From Drosophila pseudoobscura (lineage: Eukaryota > Arthropoda > Insecta > Diptera > Drosophilidae), in the NCBI RefSeq assembly GCF_009870125.1, contig NC_046683.1, positions 64,991,869-65,055,868 on the forward strand: a stretch of 64,000 bases of DNA, in the 5' to 3' direction. Positions 1-12,131 of the stretch are shown here, piece after piece; position 1 is the stretch's first letter; each line of letters begins with the position of its first letter. A model generated the notes under the pieces. The model saw nothing but the letters and a program-made list of their open reading frames with translations, was not told the origin of the DNA and did not search any database. The position numbers and the translations under genes were made by a program.

Positions 1-3000
1 CATTGTTAACAGAGGAGGGATTGGGCCTGAAGGGAGTTGGGGCTGAAGATCGCTTTCCAGTTCTGGCTGTGTGCCCGCGGGCCGCGGTCCGCGCATGCCG
101 TTCTGTGCGCGTGCTCGGGCTTGGGCTTGGGTTCGGGATCGGGCCCCGAGATGGAGATGGAAATGGAGATGGAGGTGCCTCCCGCCGAAGTTGCAGTTGG
201 GACCACGAACGAACCCAATGTGGCTGCAGCATGAAAACCCAGAGAAATAAAGAAATAAATAAAACAGGCAACGGCATAAAGATGCCGACAAAGTAATAAA
301 CCAATTAGGACATCAAAGTGTTCAACCGACAGCAGCAGCAGCAGCAGAAGCAGCGACAGAGCCCGCTGCGGCAGCAGAAAAAGTAAGAGAGCAGAGAGCG
401 GAGAGCGGAGGCAGACACCGCCAAAGATCACAGAGATTTGCGCTGATCCGACCTGGATTCTAAGCCACAAAACCCAACCTATATCTTCTGTTTCCTCCAG
501 CCCCAGCCCCAGCTCCAGCTCCACCACATCCTTATTCTCTTCCTTTTTCCATATGAACATTTGTGTGCCTGTGTGTGTGTGCGTGTGTACGTTTTCTTAT
601 GCGGAAATACCCATCTGCTCGGCGAGAACCCCCGGAAACCCCTCCTTGCCGCCTAACCAAAGAGTTGCAGAAGGGAAAAACAAGAATCTGGGCTATTAAA
701 TGTTTGTAAAGTGCGTACTACTACTCGGATGATTCAGTGATAAGGCCAGAAATCAAAGGAAGACAACACGGGGGATGGATCGCTGACTGGGCCAACCAGA
801 CCCGAATTTGTCCCTCCAGTCAAGGGCAGTGGCCGAAAAAGTTCCCACTTTACCTCCTACGCATTGGCCAACTGCTGAAATTTAAGCAAATACCCTGGCT
901 CTACCGAATGGATATAAAACTACTTGTTTAGGTAAATTTGGTTTTACCATTGGGCTTACCCAACCCTCGGTAGGGCTGGTATAACCTCGATTTTGCCTGT
1001 TCAGGTAATCAGCGTCCTTCCCTCAGCATCACTGGAGGTACTGACTTCTCAAAAGCGTAACTATTTATGCTATAAATATGCTCATGTACATACAAATATT
1101 CTAGAACATACTCGTTCGGATAGAGTGTGAAATGGGGCTTTCTAAACTGGGAAAACAAGAGTCTTTCGACCAATGCAAAATGGAGGACCACCGGCAAAAA
1201 GTCACTGCATTGTGGCCATCTGTTTACTTATTGGCCACCGTATGCATCTAATTCACGGTTTCCCAAAGATCCACGCTGCATGGGGGACTCTTCGGGCTCT
1301 TGGTGGCGCTTGTCCTTCCCTGCTCCTGCTAAAGTCCCAGGGCGGGAATGGCTTTGGGTAGCCTGTACTCCCTCGGCAGCAGTAGCACTTCCACCAGCAG
1401 CATTATCATTTAAACCATCGGCACATGTGCGCCTACACAGCGGCAGGAGGGACTGGGCCGGCTGGCTGGCTGGCTGGCTGGCTTGGACTCACTGGCCAAA
1501 AGCGGCATTCATTAAGAATTTAAATCGCACATAATTAAGGCTCAATAAATAGCCGCGACAACTTCAATATGGGGCATATATTAATAACTGCGGCTGAGAC
1601 AAAAACCAAACAAAATAAACACAAGATAATCATAAGACGAAAACGGCATAATTAAATCATAAGACGTTGAGCACGTCATTAAAATCGTTCAAATCGCTAC
1701 TCGACTTGAAAACTGGCTGCGGAATCTTTGTTAGACGCGGCGAAAATACTAAACGATATAAATAAACATTTATAAAATATACCTATATTTATTTATGAAC
1801 ATTTTTGTTTATTAATTCGAATGGGGACTTGATTTGATTGGATCATGGGATCAGGGGGATCAGCGGCGGTACTCTAAGCGATACAGCGGCTTGTTTTGTA
1901 ACCAGGGGACTCCTTGAGTGAGCCGTGAGCGGAGGTGCCCCTGCCACAACCACAGCCACTGCCACGGCACGTGGTAAACGAGATGCATGCTTCAAAGACG
2001 CCGGCCACGGCCCACCTAAACGTTCGAATTGGAGGGTTTCGACTATGGGATACCCGCTATTCGGATTCCAATAGTAACCAATTATTGGTATGTGATGTTG
2101 ACCCACTCCACGGAGAAATAAACAGACGGGTGATGGCTAAGAATACTTATTGGTTATTCAGTCTGTTCTACTCGTAGAGCCATGTGCTCCATGAGTACCG
2201 GGTATAGCCAGGCATTGGGCATCGGCATCGGCATTGGGCATCAGCATCTTCATCACCGGCTAGCCAGCATCACAATATATAATCAGGCCGTTCGCCGCTC
2301 CAGCCAGCCTGCGGAGGCGATGTCCATAAAACTGGTTGCAAACGCACATAAACCATTTAAGCCGAAAAGAAATCGGATCGACTCGAACTCTAACGATGCT
2401 CGTCTCGTCGTATAAACAACTTGAAGCGAGCCACTTTGAATGGCATTTTGTACGAGTATAGTATTTTGTGTGTTTCATAGTTTTTGTGTAAGAAATCGAT
2501 TTAGTTTTCCGACTCTGGACATACGGACATTCAGACTTGGATTCGGACTTGGACTCGGACTCGCAGCTGGAGCTGGAATTGGAAGTTGAATTGGAATTTC
2601 AAAGAGGCCGCATTTCATTTCACAAAGTCAAAACAGTTAATTTATATCATGTCGCGACTACTGGTCTTACTGATTTTGCATTTTCGACAGAGCTCCGGCT
2701 ACCGGCTACCGTCTTTCGAAATTGAAATATGAAAATGAAATCAATTTGGGGCCAGAAACCTGATTAGCTAGCGCCCCACAGCCACTGCAGGCGGAATTGG
2801 AATTGGAATTGGTATTGGTATTGGATTTGCTATTGGTATTCGAATGGAAGATTGAAATCAAGATTGGAATTGACCGGCACTCTCTTTGGCACTGGGCCGT
2901 GGATTTGGGGGTATTCGAAAATCAAGAGATCGCAAATTAGTCACATTATAAATGTACAAATTTACATACTTGGGGAACGACACGACTGCGCAACTGCGTA

Positions 3001-4199
3001 ACTGAGTAGCCGCCACAGGACACAGGACACAGGACAGGACCCAGACACTCTCCGAACTGTCAGCAGGTGCACTGCACCGACATCGGTACATCGGTACTAG
3101 CCCGACAAAGGTGCCGCTGAGCCTGAGCTAATTTCAAATTACACACTTCATTTGTCCGGGACGAGGATGGGAACGGGGATGGGGATGGGGATGTGGATGT
3201 GGACATGGGTTCACTTGCGGCAGCGTGGCTAAGCCGCTTTTGAAGCCAACCACAATTGACAAGCGTGCCCCTCCATTGCTCTCTGATCCTGCACATCAAA
3301 GTCTCCGACCGCCACCCGCACGTTCGCCCTCTCAGTCAGCCAGCCGTCCAGCCAGTCAGTCAGTCAGTCCGTCAGTCCGTCATTCTGTCAGTCCAGTCAC
3401 TTGCCTAACGGTCCGTCGATCGACGGTTTGACGCTGGCGTAATGTGCGTGCAAGATGGATTTTCGGGGCTCCGTGGGTGTGGTGTGGCTTATTTTAAAGC
3501 AATTAAATCCATAGTGAAGCGTGTCTTCGGCGGACATCGACATCTCTCTGATGTACGAGGACACTTTGGACTATTGTAAGCCCGTCTTTCATCTCGGCCG
3601 CCAACAGATCATTTGCGATAAGGATATCGAGCTGAAGAATTGATTGGTTGCACCACAAGATACGCTCGAAAATTACCCAAACTCTGATCGAAGTTCGACG
3701 GCTCAAGGTGGGAATAACAGCAACAGGATGGTATCGTACCAATCGAAATGCTCGCCTTTAAGGGAATTACTATATATGGAATGTGGGCATCCCTAACACT
3801 TTTAGTGGCGCTATGATATTGTTCGATATTGCCAATAATTTTAAGACTGATTTGATCCTTTTTCCTGGGAAACTATGATGCTGCAAAAGAACTGAAATAT
3901 TTCTTTCTCATTTAAATATGTTCTTTTTACTCTCTCTTTTTACAGGCCCTGGAGCCTGGCAATCTTCTGCAATCGCAGCATGGTCTAATATCCAGTAATT
4001 GCGTTCATAGACTTCGTGTGCGAATGTATCTGCAAGGACTACGCGGATGATCGCGCTGGTGACTAGATGGTCACTAGAGTGCCCTGCAGTCCCATATGCA
4101 TGATTTGAAATAGTAAGGCTATGGGCATTTTACGCTAAGAAGGTAATATCCTTATTGTCCTTGATAGAAACAGCTAAGCTATAGCGAATAATCGTTAAA
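1..4199. other. Intergenic spacer, no convincing gene
   Basis: This stretch holds AT-rich DNA with low-complexity patches: CAG-type triplets near 330-355, GATTCG/GACTCG-like runs near 2537-2600, ATTGGT-like runs near 2800-2850, and GTCAGTCA/GTCCGTCA repeats near 3330-3400. Open frames on either strand are short, low in complexity and without recognisable domains. The only coding-like patch is at 3518-3796, listed separately. No tRNA or other structured RNA was recognised. Confidence 0.6.
3518..3796 (+). pseudogene. Possible decayed protein-coding fragment
   Basis: One plus-strand frame runs from 3518 to a TAA at 3794-3796 and is interrupted only by a TGA at 3641-3643. The translation before the stop looks protein-like (ADIDISLMYEDTLDYC, then KPVFHLGRQQ) and is rich in charged residues. 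An AG acceptor-like site with a pyrimidine tract follows near 3930-3945, before further short open segments in shifted frames. I do not recognise the family. It could be a broken gene or retrocopy, or a chance open frame; nothing in the sequence proves coding. Confidence 0.25.
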
Positions 4200-4530
4200 C
4201 ATTCAATATCCTTACAGTTCCTGATGACTCCAAACGATCGGGGACCTTCTCCCTATTATGAGGAGGCGTGGCACTATAGCGATTTAATAATAAATTGACT
4301 ACAAAATAACGTTGAAAAAGGAGTCCTTGACAACAATCTGACTGCAAGTGATCGGGGATATTCTTGCAAATCCGAGACGGCGTGGCACGATCAGATCGAT
4401 CCAAGGAATGGCTGAGAAAACTAAATATGATGAAAAATATGCTACTTGATGCGGAGGGACTCCATCAAATCAGGGAAGTTGTTTGATGACAGGAAAACAT
4501 CGCACGTCTTGATCTTCCAATCGTCCAATC
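4200..4530. repeat. Diverged copies of the palindrome-arm repeat
   Basis: Segments here are diverged relatives of sequence inside the palindrome arm at about 10330-10550. Shared words include CTCCATCAAATCAGGGA (4452 and 10464), TCGCACGTCT followed by GATC (about 4500 and 10505), GAGAAAACTAAATATG (about 4413 and 10530) and GGCGTGGCAC (4265 and 10385). They lie just outside the tandem array, as expected for old edge copies of the same repeat family. Boundaries are approximate. Confidence 0.65.
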
Positions 4531-4816
4531 CTCAACATACACATTTTCTACATGCGAACTGCATATCGGATGAAATTATCAACAGATACCCGTGAACGGG
4601 TTCCGAAAGGAAGAAGATTTTGATTCCAACTGATCAGAAACTCGATGATGATCACGATAGAGGTGATAGATGCTACAAAATGGCACTTCTATGTAACATA
4701 AAAGCATGCCGAAAACGCATTTGCAACAACGTTTAGTGCATACTTTTGGGGTTGAACATAAAGAAATTGATCATATAAATATCACATTGAAATGCCATTT
4801 TGGGGGATTTCGGATG

Positions 4817-7800
4817 CGTCTGGATCCCCACGGTCCTGGGAAAGTGGGTCCTTCCCCGATCAGAGCCTATTTGTCTAAGATATAGCCTTCCGAATATGTG
4901 GTTTTGTATAGTTTTAGAACACTGGTCTTTTCTGTACGCTATATCTCTGCAGTACGGCAGCCGATCGAGGCGTGGCGTGCCTCTCCGTGATCGGGAGAGT
5001 CCTGCCAATCGACTGCCAGCCTAAAAAAGGACATACATTTTTTCACGATTTTCGCAAAAAATCATGATGGTTACATCATTAAATTTGCCAAAAATCGGCC
5101 TCATTTTCGTAGTCGAGATTTTGATGCCGTTCGACAGTCTGGATCCCCACGGTCCTGGGAAAGTGGGTCCTTCCCCGATCTGGCCCTATTTGACTAAGAT
5201 ATAGCCTTCCGAATATTTGGTTTTGTATAGTTTTGAAACACTGGTCTATTCTGTACGCTATATCTCGGCTACACATCGGCCGATCGGGGCGCGGCATGCC
5301 TCTCCGTAATCGGGAGAGTCCTGCCAATCGACTGCCGTTGGAAAAAAGGACATCCATTTTTTCACGATTTTCGCAAAAAATCATGATGGTTACATCATTA
5401 AATTTGCCAAAAATCGGCCTCATTTTCGTTGTCGAGATTTTGATGCCGTTCGACAGTCTGGATCCCCACGGTCCTGGGAAAGTGGGTCCTTCCCCGATCT
5501 GGCCCTATTTGACTAAAATATAGCCCTCGGAACATGTGGTTTTGTATAGTTTTAGAGCACTGGTCTTTTCTGTACGCTATATCTCTGCAGTACGGCAGCC
5601 GATCGAGGCGTGGCGTGCCTCTCCGTGATCGGGAGAGTCCTGCCAATCGACTGCCAGCCTAAAAAAGGACATACATTTTTTCACGATTTTCGCAAAAAAT
5701 CATGATGGTTACATCATTAAATTTGCCAAAAATCGGCCTCATTTTCGTAGTCGAGATTTTGATGCCGTTCGACAGTCTGGATCCCCACGGTCCTGGGAAA
5801 GTGGGTCCTTCCCCGATCAGAGCCTATTTGTCTAAGATATAGCCTTCCGAATATGTGGTTTTGTATAGTTTTAGAACACTGGTCTTTTCTGTACGCTATA
5901 ACTCTGCAGTACGGCAGCCGATCGGGGCGCGGCATGCCTCTCCGTGATCGGGAGAGTCCTGCCAATCGACTGCCAGCCTAAAAAAGGACATACATTTTGT
6001 CACGATTTTCGCAAAAAATCATGATGGTTACATCATTAAATTTGCCAAAAATCGGCCTCATTTTCGTAGTCGAGATTTTGATGCCGTTCGACAGTCTGGA
6101 TCCCCACGGTCCTGGGAAAGTGGGTCCTTCCCCGATCTGGCCCTATTTGACTAAAATATAGCCCTCGGAACATGTGGTTTTGTATAGTTTTAGAACACTG
6201 GTCTTTTCTGTACGCTATATCTCTGCAGTACGGCAGCCGATCGAGGCGTGGCGTGCCTCTCCGTGATCGGGAGAGTCCTGCCAATCGACTGCCATTGGAA
6301 AAAAGGACATCCATTTTTTCACGATTTTCGCAAAAAATCATGATGGTTACATCATTAAATTTGCCAAAAATCGGCCTCGTAGTGGAGATTTTGATGCCGT
6401 TCGACAGTCTGGATCCCCACGGTGCTGGGAAAGTGGGTCCTTCCCCGATCAGAGCCTATTTGTCTAAGATATAGCCTTCCGAATATGTGGTTTTGTATAG
6501 TTTTAGAACACTGGTCTTTTCTGTACGCTATAACTCTGCAGTACGGCAGCCGATCGGGGCGCGGCATGCCTCTCCGTGATCGGGAGAGTCCTGCCAATCG
6601 ACTGCCAGCCTAAAAAAGGACATACATTTTGTCACGATTTTCGCAAAAAATCATGATGGTTACATCATTAAATTTGCCAAAAATCGGCCTCATTTTCGTA
6701 GTCGAGATTTTGATGCCGTTCGACAGTCTGGATCCCCACGGTCCTGGGAAAGTGGGTCCTTCCCCGATCTGGCCCTATTTGACTAAAATATAGCCCTCGG
6801 AACATGTGGTTTTGTATAGTTTTAGAACACTGGTCTTTTCTGTACGCTATAAGTCTGCAGTACGGCAGCCGATCGAGGCGTGGCGTGCCTCTCCGTGATC
6901 GGGAGAGTCCTGCCAATCGACTGCCATTGGAAAAAAGGACATCCATTTTTTCACGATTTTCGCAAAAAATCATGATGGTTACATCATTAAATTTGCCAAA
7001 AATCGGCCTCATTTTCGTAGTCGAGATTTTGATGCCGTTCGACAGTCTGGATCCCCACGGTCCTGGGAAAGTGGGTCCTTCCCCGATCTGGCCCTATTTG
7101 ACTAAGATATAGCCTTCCGAATATTTGGTTTTGTATAGTTTTGAAACACTGGTCTATTCTGTACGCTATATCTCGCGGCATGCCTCTCCGTAATCGGGAG
7201 AGTCCTGCCAATCGACTGCCGTTGGAAAAAAGGACATCCATTTTTTCACGATTTTCGCAAAAAATCATGATGGTTACATCATTAAATTTGCCAAAAATCG
7301 GCCTCGTAGTGGAGATTTTGATGCCGTTCGACAGTCTGGATCCCCACGGTGCTGGGAAAGTGGGTCCTTCCCCGATCAGAGCCTATTTGTCTAAGATATA
7401 GCCTTCCGAATATGTGGTTTTGTATAGTTTTAGAACACTGGTCTTTTCTGTACGCTATAACTCTGCAGTACGGCAGCCGATCGGGGCGCGGCATGCCTCT
7501 CCGTGATCGGGAGAGTCCTGCCAATCGACTGCCAGCCTAAAAAAGGACATACATTTTGTCACGATTTTCGCAAAAAATCATGATGGTTACATCATTAAAT
7601 TTGCCAAAAATCGGCCTCATTTTCGTAGTCGAGATTTTGATGCCGTTCGACAGTCTGGATCCCCACGGTCCTGGGAAAGTGGGTCCTTCCCCGATCTGGC
7701 CCTATTTGACTAAAATATAGCCCTCGGAACATGTGGTTTTGTATAGTTTTAGAACACTGGTCTTTTCTGTACGCTATATCTCTGCAGTACGGCAGCCGAT

Positions 7801-9740
7801 CGAGGCGTGGCGTGCCTCTCCGTGATCGGGAGAGTCCTGCCAATCGACTGCCATTGGAAAAAAGGACATCCATTTTTTCACGATTTTCGCAAAAAATCAT
7901 GATGGTTACATCATTAAATTTGCCAAAAATCGGCCTCGTAGTGGAGATTTTGATGCCGTTCGACAGTCTGGATCCCCACGGTGCTGGGAAAGTGGGTCCT
8001 TCCCCGATCAGAGCCTATTTGTCTAAGATATAGCCTTCCGAATATGTGGTTTTGTATAGTTTTAGAACACTGGTCTTTTCTGTACGCTATAACTCTGCAG
8101 TACGGCAGCCGATCGGGGCGCGGCATGCCTCTCCGTGATCGGGAGAGTCCTGCCAATCGACTGCCAGCCTAAAAAAGGACATACATTTTGTCACGATTTT
8201 CGCAAAAAATCATGATGGTTACATCATTAAATTTGCCAAAAATCGGCCTCATTTTCGTAGTCGAGATTTTGATGCCGTTCGACAGTCTGGATCCCCACGG
8301 TCCTGGGAAAGTGGGTCCTTCCCCGATCTGGCCCTATTTGACTAAAATATAGCCCTCGGAACATGTGGTTTTGTATAGTTTTAGAACACTGGTCTTTTCT
8401 GTACGCTATAAGTCTGCAGTACGGCAGCCGATCGAGGCGTGGCGTGCCTCTCCGTGATCGGGAGAGTCCTGCCAATCGACTGCCATTGGAAAAAAGGACA
8501 TCCATTTTTTCACGATTTTCGCAAAAAATCATGATGGTTACATCATTAAATTTGCCAAAAATCGGCCTCATTTTCGTAGTCGAGATTTTGATGCCGTTCG
8601 ACAGTCTGGATCCCCACGGTCCTGGGAAAGTGGGTCCTTCCCCGATCTGGCCCTATTTGACTAAGATATAGCCTTCCGAATATTTGGTTTTGTATAGTTT
8701 TGAAACACTGGTCTATTCTGTACGCTATATCTCGCGGCATGCCTCTCCGTAATCGGGAGAGTCCTGCCAATCGACTGCCGTTGGAAAAAAGGACATCCAT
8801 TTTTTCACGATTTTCGCAAAAAATCATGATGGTTACATCATTAAATTTGCCAAAAATCGGCCTCATTTTCGTAGTCGAGATTTTGATGCCGTTCGACAGT
8901 CTGGATCCCCACGGTGCTGGGAAAGTGGGTCCTTCCCCGATCAGAGCCTATTTGTCTAAGATATAGCCTTCCGAATATGTGGTTTTGTATAGTTTTAGAA
9001 CACTGGTCTTTTCTGTACGCTATAACTCTGCAGTACGGCAGCCGATCGAGGCGTGGCGTGCCTCTCCGTGATCGGGAGAGTCCTGCCAATCGACTGCCAT
9101 TGGAAAAAAGGACATCCATTTTTTCACGATTTTCGCAAAAAATCATGATGGTTACATCATTAAATTTGCCAAAAATCGGCCTCATTTTCGTAGTCGAGAT
9201 TTTGATGCCGTTCGACAGTCTGGATCCCCACGGTCCTGGGAAAGTGGGTCCTTCCCCGATCTGGCCCTATTTGACTAAAATATAGCCTTCCGAATATGTG
9301 GTTTTGTATAGTTTTAGAACACTGGTCTTTTCTGTACGCTATATCTCTGCAGTACGGCAGCCGATCGAGGCGTGGCGTGCCTCTCCGTGATCGGGAGAGT
9401 CCTGCCAATCGACTGCCATTGGAAAAAAGGACATCCATTTTTTCACGATTTTCGCAAAAAATCATGATGGTTACATCATTAAATTTGCCAAAAATCGGCC
9501 TCATTTTCGTAGTCGAGATTTTGATGCCGTTCGACAGTCTGGATCCCCACGGTCCTGGGAAAGTGGGTCCTTCCCCGATCTGGCCCTATTTGACTAAAAT
9601 ATAGCCCTCGGAACATGTGGTTTTGTATAGTTTTAGCACACTGGACTTTTCTGTACGCCATATCTCTGCAGTACGGCAGCCGATCGGGGCGCGGCATGTC
9701 TCTCCGTGATCGGGAGAGTCCTGCCAATCGACTGCCAGCC
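4817..9740 (-). repeat. Left satellite array, ~319-bp units
   Basis: About fifteen head-to-tail copies of a unit, usually 319 bp with variants near 313 and 295 bp. Unit-to-unit landmarks fall at 5079, 5398, 5717, 6036, 6355, 6668, 6987, 7282, 7595, 7914, 8227, 8546, 8841, 9160 and 9479. Two sequence subtypes alternate: one with ATTTGACTAAAATATAGCCC, the other with ATTTGTCTAAGATATAGCC. Each unit has a GC-rich core with partial dyad symmetry (CCGATCGGGGCGCGGCATGC). Each unit also carries open frames on both strands, but these simply recur with the repeat and show no sign of selection or a known domain. The minus orientation is assigned because the units run opposite to the right-hand array. Confidence 0.95.
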
Positions 9741-10744
9741 GGCACATCTATATACTGTATGGTTAGTGGTTAAACCACTGAAAATACTCTTGTAAGTATA
9801 TCCATTTGATCTTTCCTCTGTATTCATATTATTTCTTCTTCTTAAGCTATTATTTATTCGGTTACTTTATTTAACTCTTCCTTTCGTTTGGCAGGTCGCC
9901 CCCTCCCGCGGACACCGTTATGCCGACCATTGCTTATCAGGGGCTTTCCCCTTCTGGTCTTCCGGTTCATATGAGCGAGTGTGAGCTCGATGACGGCTGT
10001 CCACTCCAGACGCCTGCCCAGCTGACATCGCAAACTCCCCGCCGGCTCCTGCACAAGGAACCACGATGACAGAATCGTATCCCAGCAGGACAGAAGCGCA
10101 CCCCTTGCAATATCCGAACCTAGGAAGCCATCGTCGTCCTTCGACCCCACCACCGACAGCAAGGACTTTGACTATGTCCACCAAGGGGCTACTTGGGCCA
10201 ATAGACTCTAGATGTATCTCGTAGTTGTTAGGTTTAAGGATATAAGCGTCCATTTATTTAGGTAGTAGATACAAATGTTTACACTTGTATATTTACTTAT
10301 ACTAAGCTAAGTTTTGATGAATAAAACTATTGAAAAATCATCCTTGCTGTATCCTTTATGGGGGAAACTATCCCGACTACAAAAAGGCGTGGCACGCCCA
10401 GATAGGTTGACAAAACAAAATAGTTTTGTCTGGGGAAAATGTCCTTGATCCTTGATAAGGACTCCATCAAATCAGGGACCTTTTTTTGATTTCAGGAAGC
10501 CGTCGCACGTCTAGATCGGCCCACAAATAGCCGAGAAAACTAAATATGTGTGGTTGGGGTTGTTGGAGTCCTTACCGAAGGACCAAGGAGACTTTTCTGA
10601 TCACAGCGGGCCATTACACGCCCCAATCGGGACACTTATAAGGGAGAAAACAAGATATACATGTCTGGAGGAAATATCCTTTATCCTTGGTCCTTGATAT
10701 GAACTGTCTTAGATAAAGGATGTTATTCCGAGCACAAGAAATGG
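9741..10744 (-). repeat. Left arm of central inverted repeat
   Basis: This non-satellite segment is repeated in reverse complement at about 11128-12131. Matching landmarks always sum to 21872 (for example 9854 with 12018, and 10253 with 11619), so the two arms align without net indels around a centre at 10936. Only scattered mismatches are seen. The arm contains an open frame of 102 codons (minus 9854-10162) ending in a basic stretch with a GRGRPAKRK AT-hook-like core. No transposase, reverse transcriptase or integrase is visible. The inner part (10330-10740) carries diverged relatives of the satellite core. Confidence 0.9.
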
Positions 10745-11127
10745 AGGACTTATGCCATAAACAACAAATTACAACAACAACATCCATTTATTACAACAAC
10801 AAACTCTTTCCATTTGGGGGCACTCACAACCGCGATTTTTCGATTTTCAGATCTGTTATACCAGGCGAACAGAAATCAGCAGAAGGTCGCTGGTTTTTTT
10901 TAAATTCCTTTTACTTTTGTTCTTACATTTTTTCATATTTTCTTTGGCCGCTCAAATGGTGAAAAAGGGGAATTTAAAATCTGGAATACCAGGCGAACAG
11001 AAATCAGCAGAAGGTCGCTGGTTTTTTTTTTAAATTCCTTTTACTTTTGTTTTTACGTTTTTTCATATTTTCTTTGGCCGCTAAAATGGAGAAAAAGGAG
11101 AATTTCAAATCTGTCCAGGACGTGCGA
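10745..11127. repeat. Palindrome centre with two 128-bp direct repeats
   Basis: The spacer between the arms contains two copies of a unit of about 128 bp, in direct orientation. ACCAGGCGAACAGAAATCAG occurs from 10860 and again from 10988. Each copy continues through a T-run, TTCCTTTTACTTTTGTT and CTTTGGCCGCT, with a few substitutions. The centre is therefore asymmetric and could mark the join between the two inverted arms. No gene is seen in it. Confidence 0.9.
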
Positions 11128-12131
11128 TGGCTTCCTGTGCTCGGAATAACATCCTTCATCTAAGGCAGTCCATATCAAGGACCAAGCATAAAGGATATTT
11201 CCTCCAGACATGTCTATCTGGTTTTCTCCCTCAGTAGTGTCCCGATTGGGGCGTGTCATGGCCCGCTGTGATCAGAAAAGTCTTCTTGGTCCTTCGGTAA
11301 GGACTCCAACAACCCCAACCACACATATTTAGTTTTCTCGGCTATTTGTGGGCCGATCTAGACGTGCGACGGCTTCCTGAAATCAAAAAAAGGTCCCTGA
11401 TTTGATGGAGTCCTTATCAAGGATCAAGGACATTTTCCCCAGACAAAACTATTTTGTTTTGTCAACCTATCTGGGCGTGCCACGCCTTTTTGTAGTCGGG
11501 ATAGTTTCCCCCATAAAGGATACAGCAAGGATGATTTTTCAATGGTTTTATTCATCAAAACTTAGCTTAGTATAAGTAAATATACAAGTGTAAACATTTG
11601 TATCTACTATCTAAATATATGGACGCTTATATCCTTAAACATAACAGCTACGAGATACATCTAGAGTCTATTGGCCCAAGTAGCCCCTTGGTGGACATAG
11701 TCAAAGTCCTTGCTGTCGGTGGTGGGGTCGAAGGACGACGATGGCTTCCTAGGTTCGGATATTGCAAGGGGTGCGCTTCTGTCCTGCTGGGATACGATTC
11801 TGTCATCGTGGTTCCTTGTGCAGGAGCCGGCGGGGAGTTTGCGATGTCAGCTGGGCAGGCGTCTGGAGTGGACAGCCGTCATCGAGCTCACACTCGCTCA
11901 TATGAACCGGAAGACCAGAAGGGGAAAGCCCCTGATAAGCAATGGTCGGCATAACGGTGTCCGCGGGAGGGGGCGACCTGCCAAACGAAAGGAAGAGTTA
12001 AATAAAGTAACCGAATAAATAATAGCTTAAGAAGAAGAAATAATATGAATACAGAGGAAAGATCAAATGGATATACTTACAAGAGTATTTTCAGTGGTTT
12101 AACCACTAACCATACAGTATATAGATGTGCC
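11128..12131 (+). repeat. Right arm of central inverted repeat
   Basis: Reverse-complement partner of 9741-10744 with only scattered substitutions. It carries the same 102-codon open frame (plus 11710-12018) and a second, overlapping frame (11598-11954). Both frames are mirrored in the left arm, so they are no evidence of coding on their own. AAGAAGAAGAAATAATATG near 12030 mirrors the left copy. It joins the right satellite array within a unit, at the same unit position as on the left. Confidence 0.9.

Noticed and set aside
6-560. 184-codon minus-strand frame at the left end
   Set aside because: The translation is leucine- and serine-rich low complexity from triplet repeats, with no domain.
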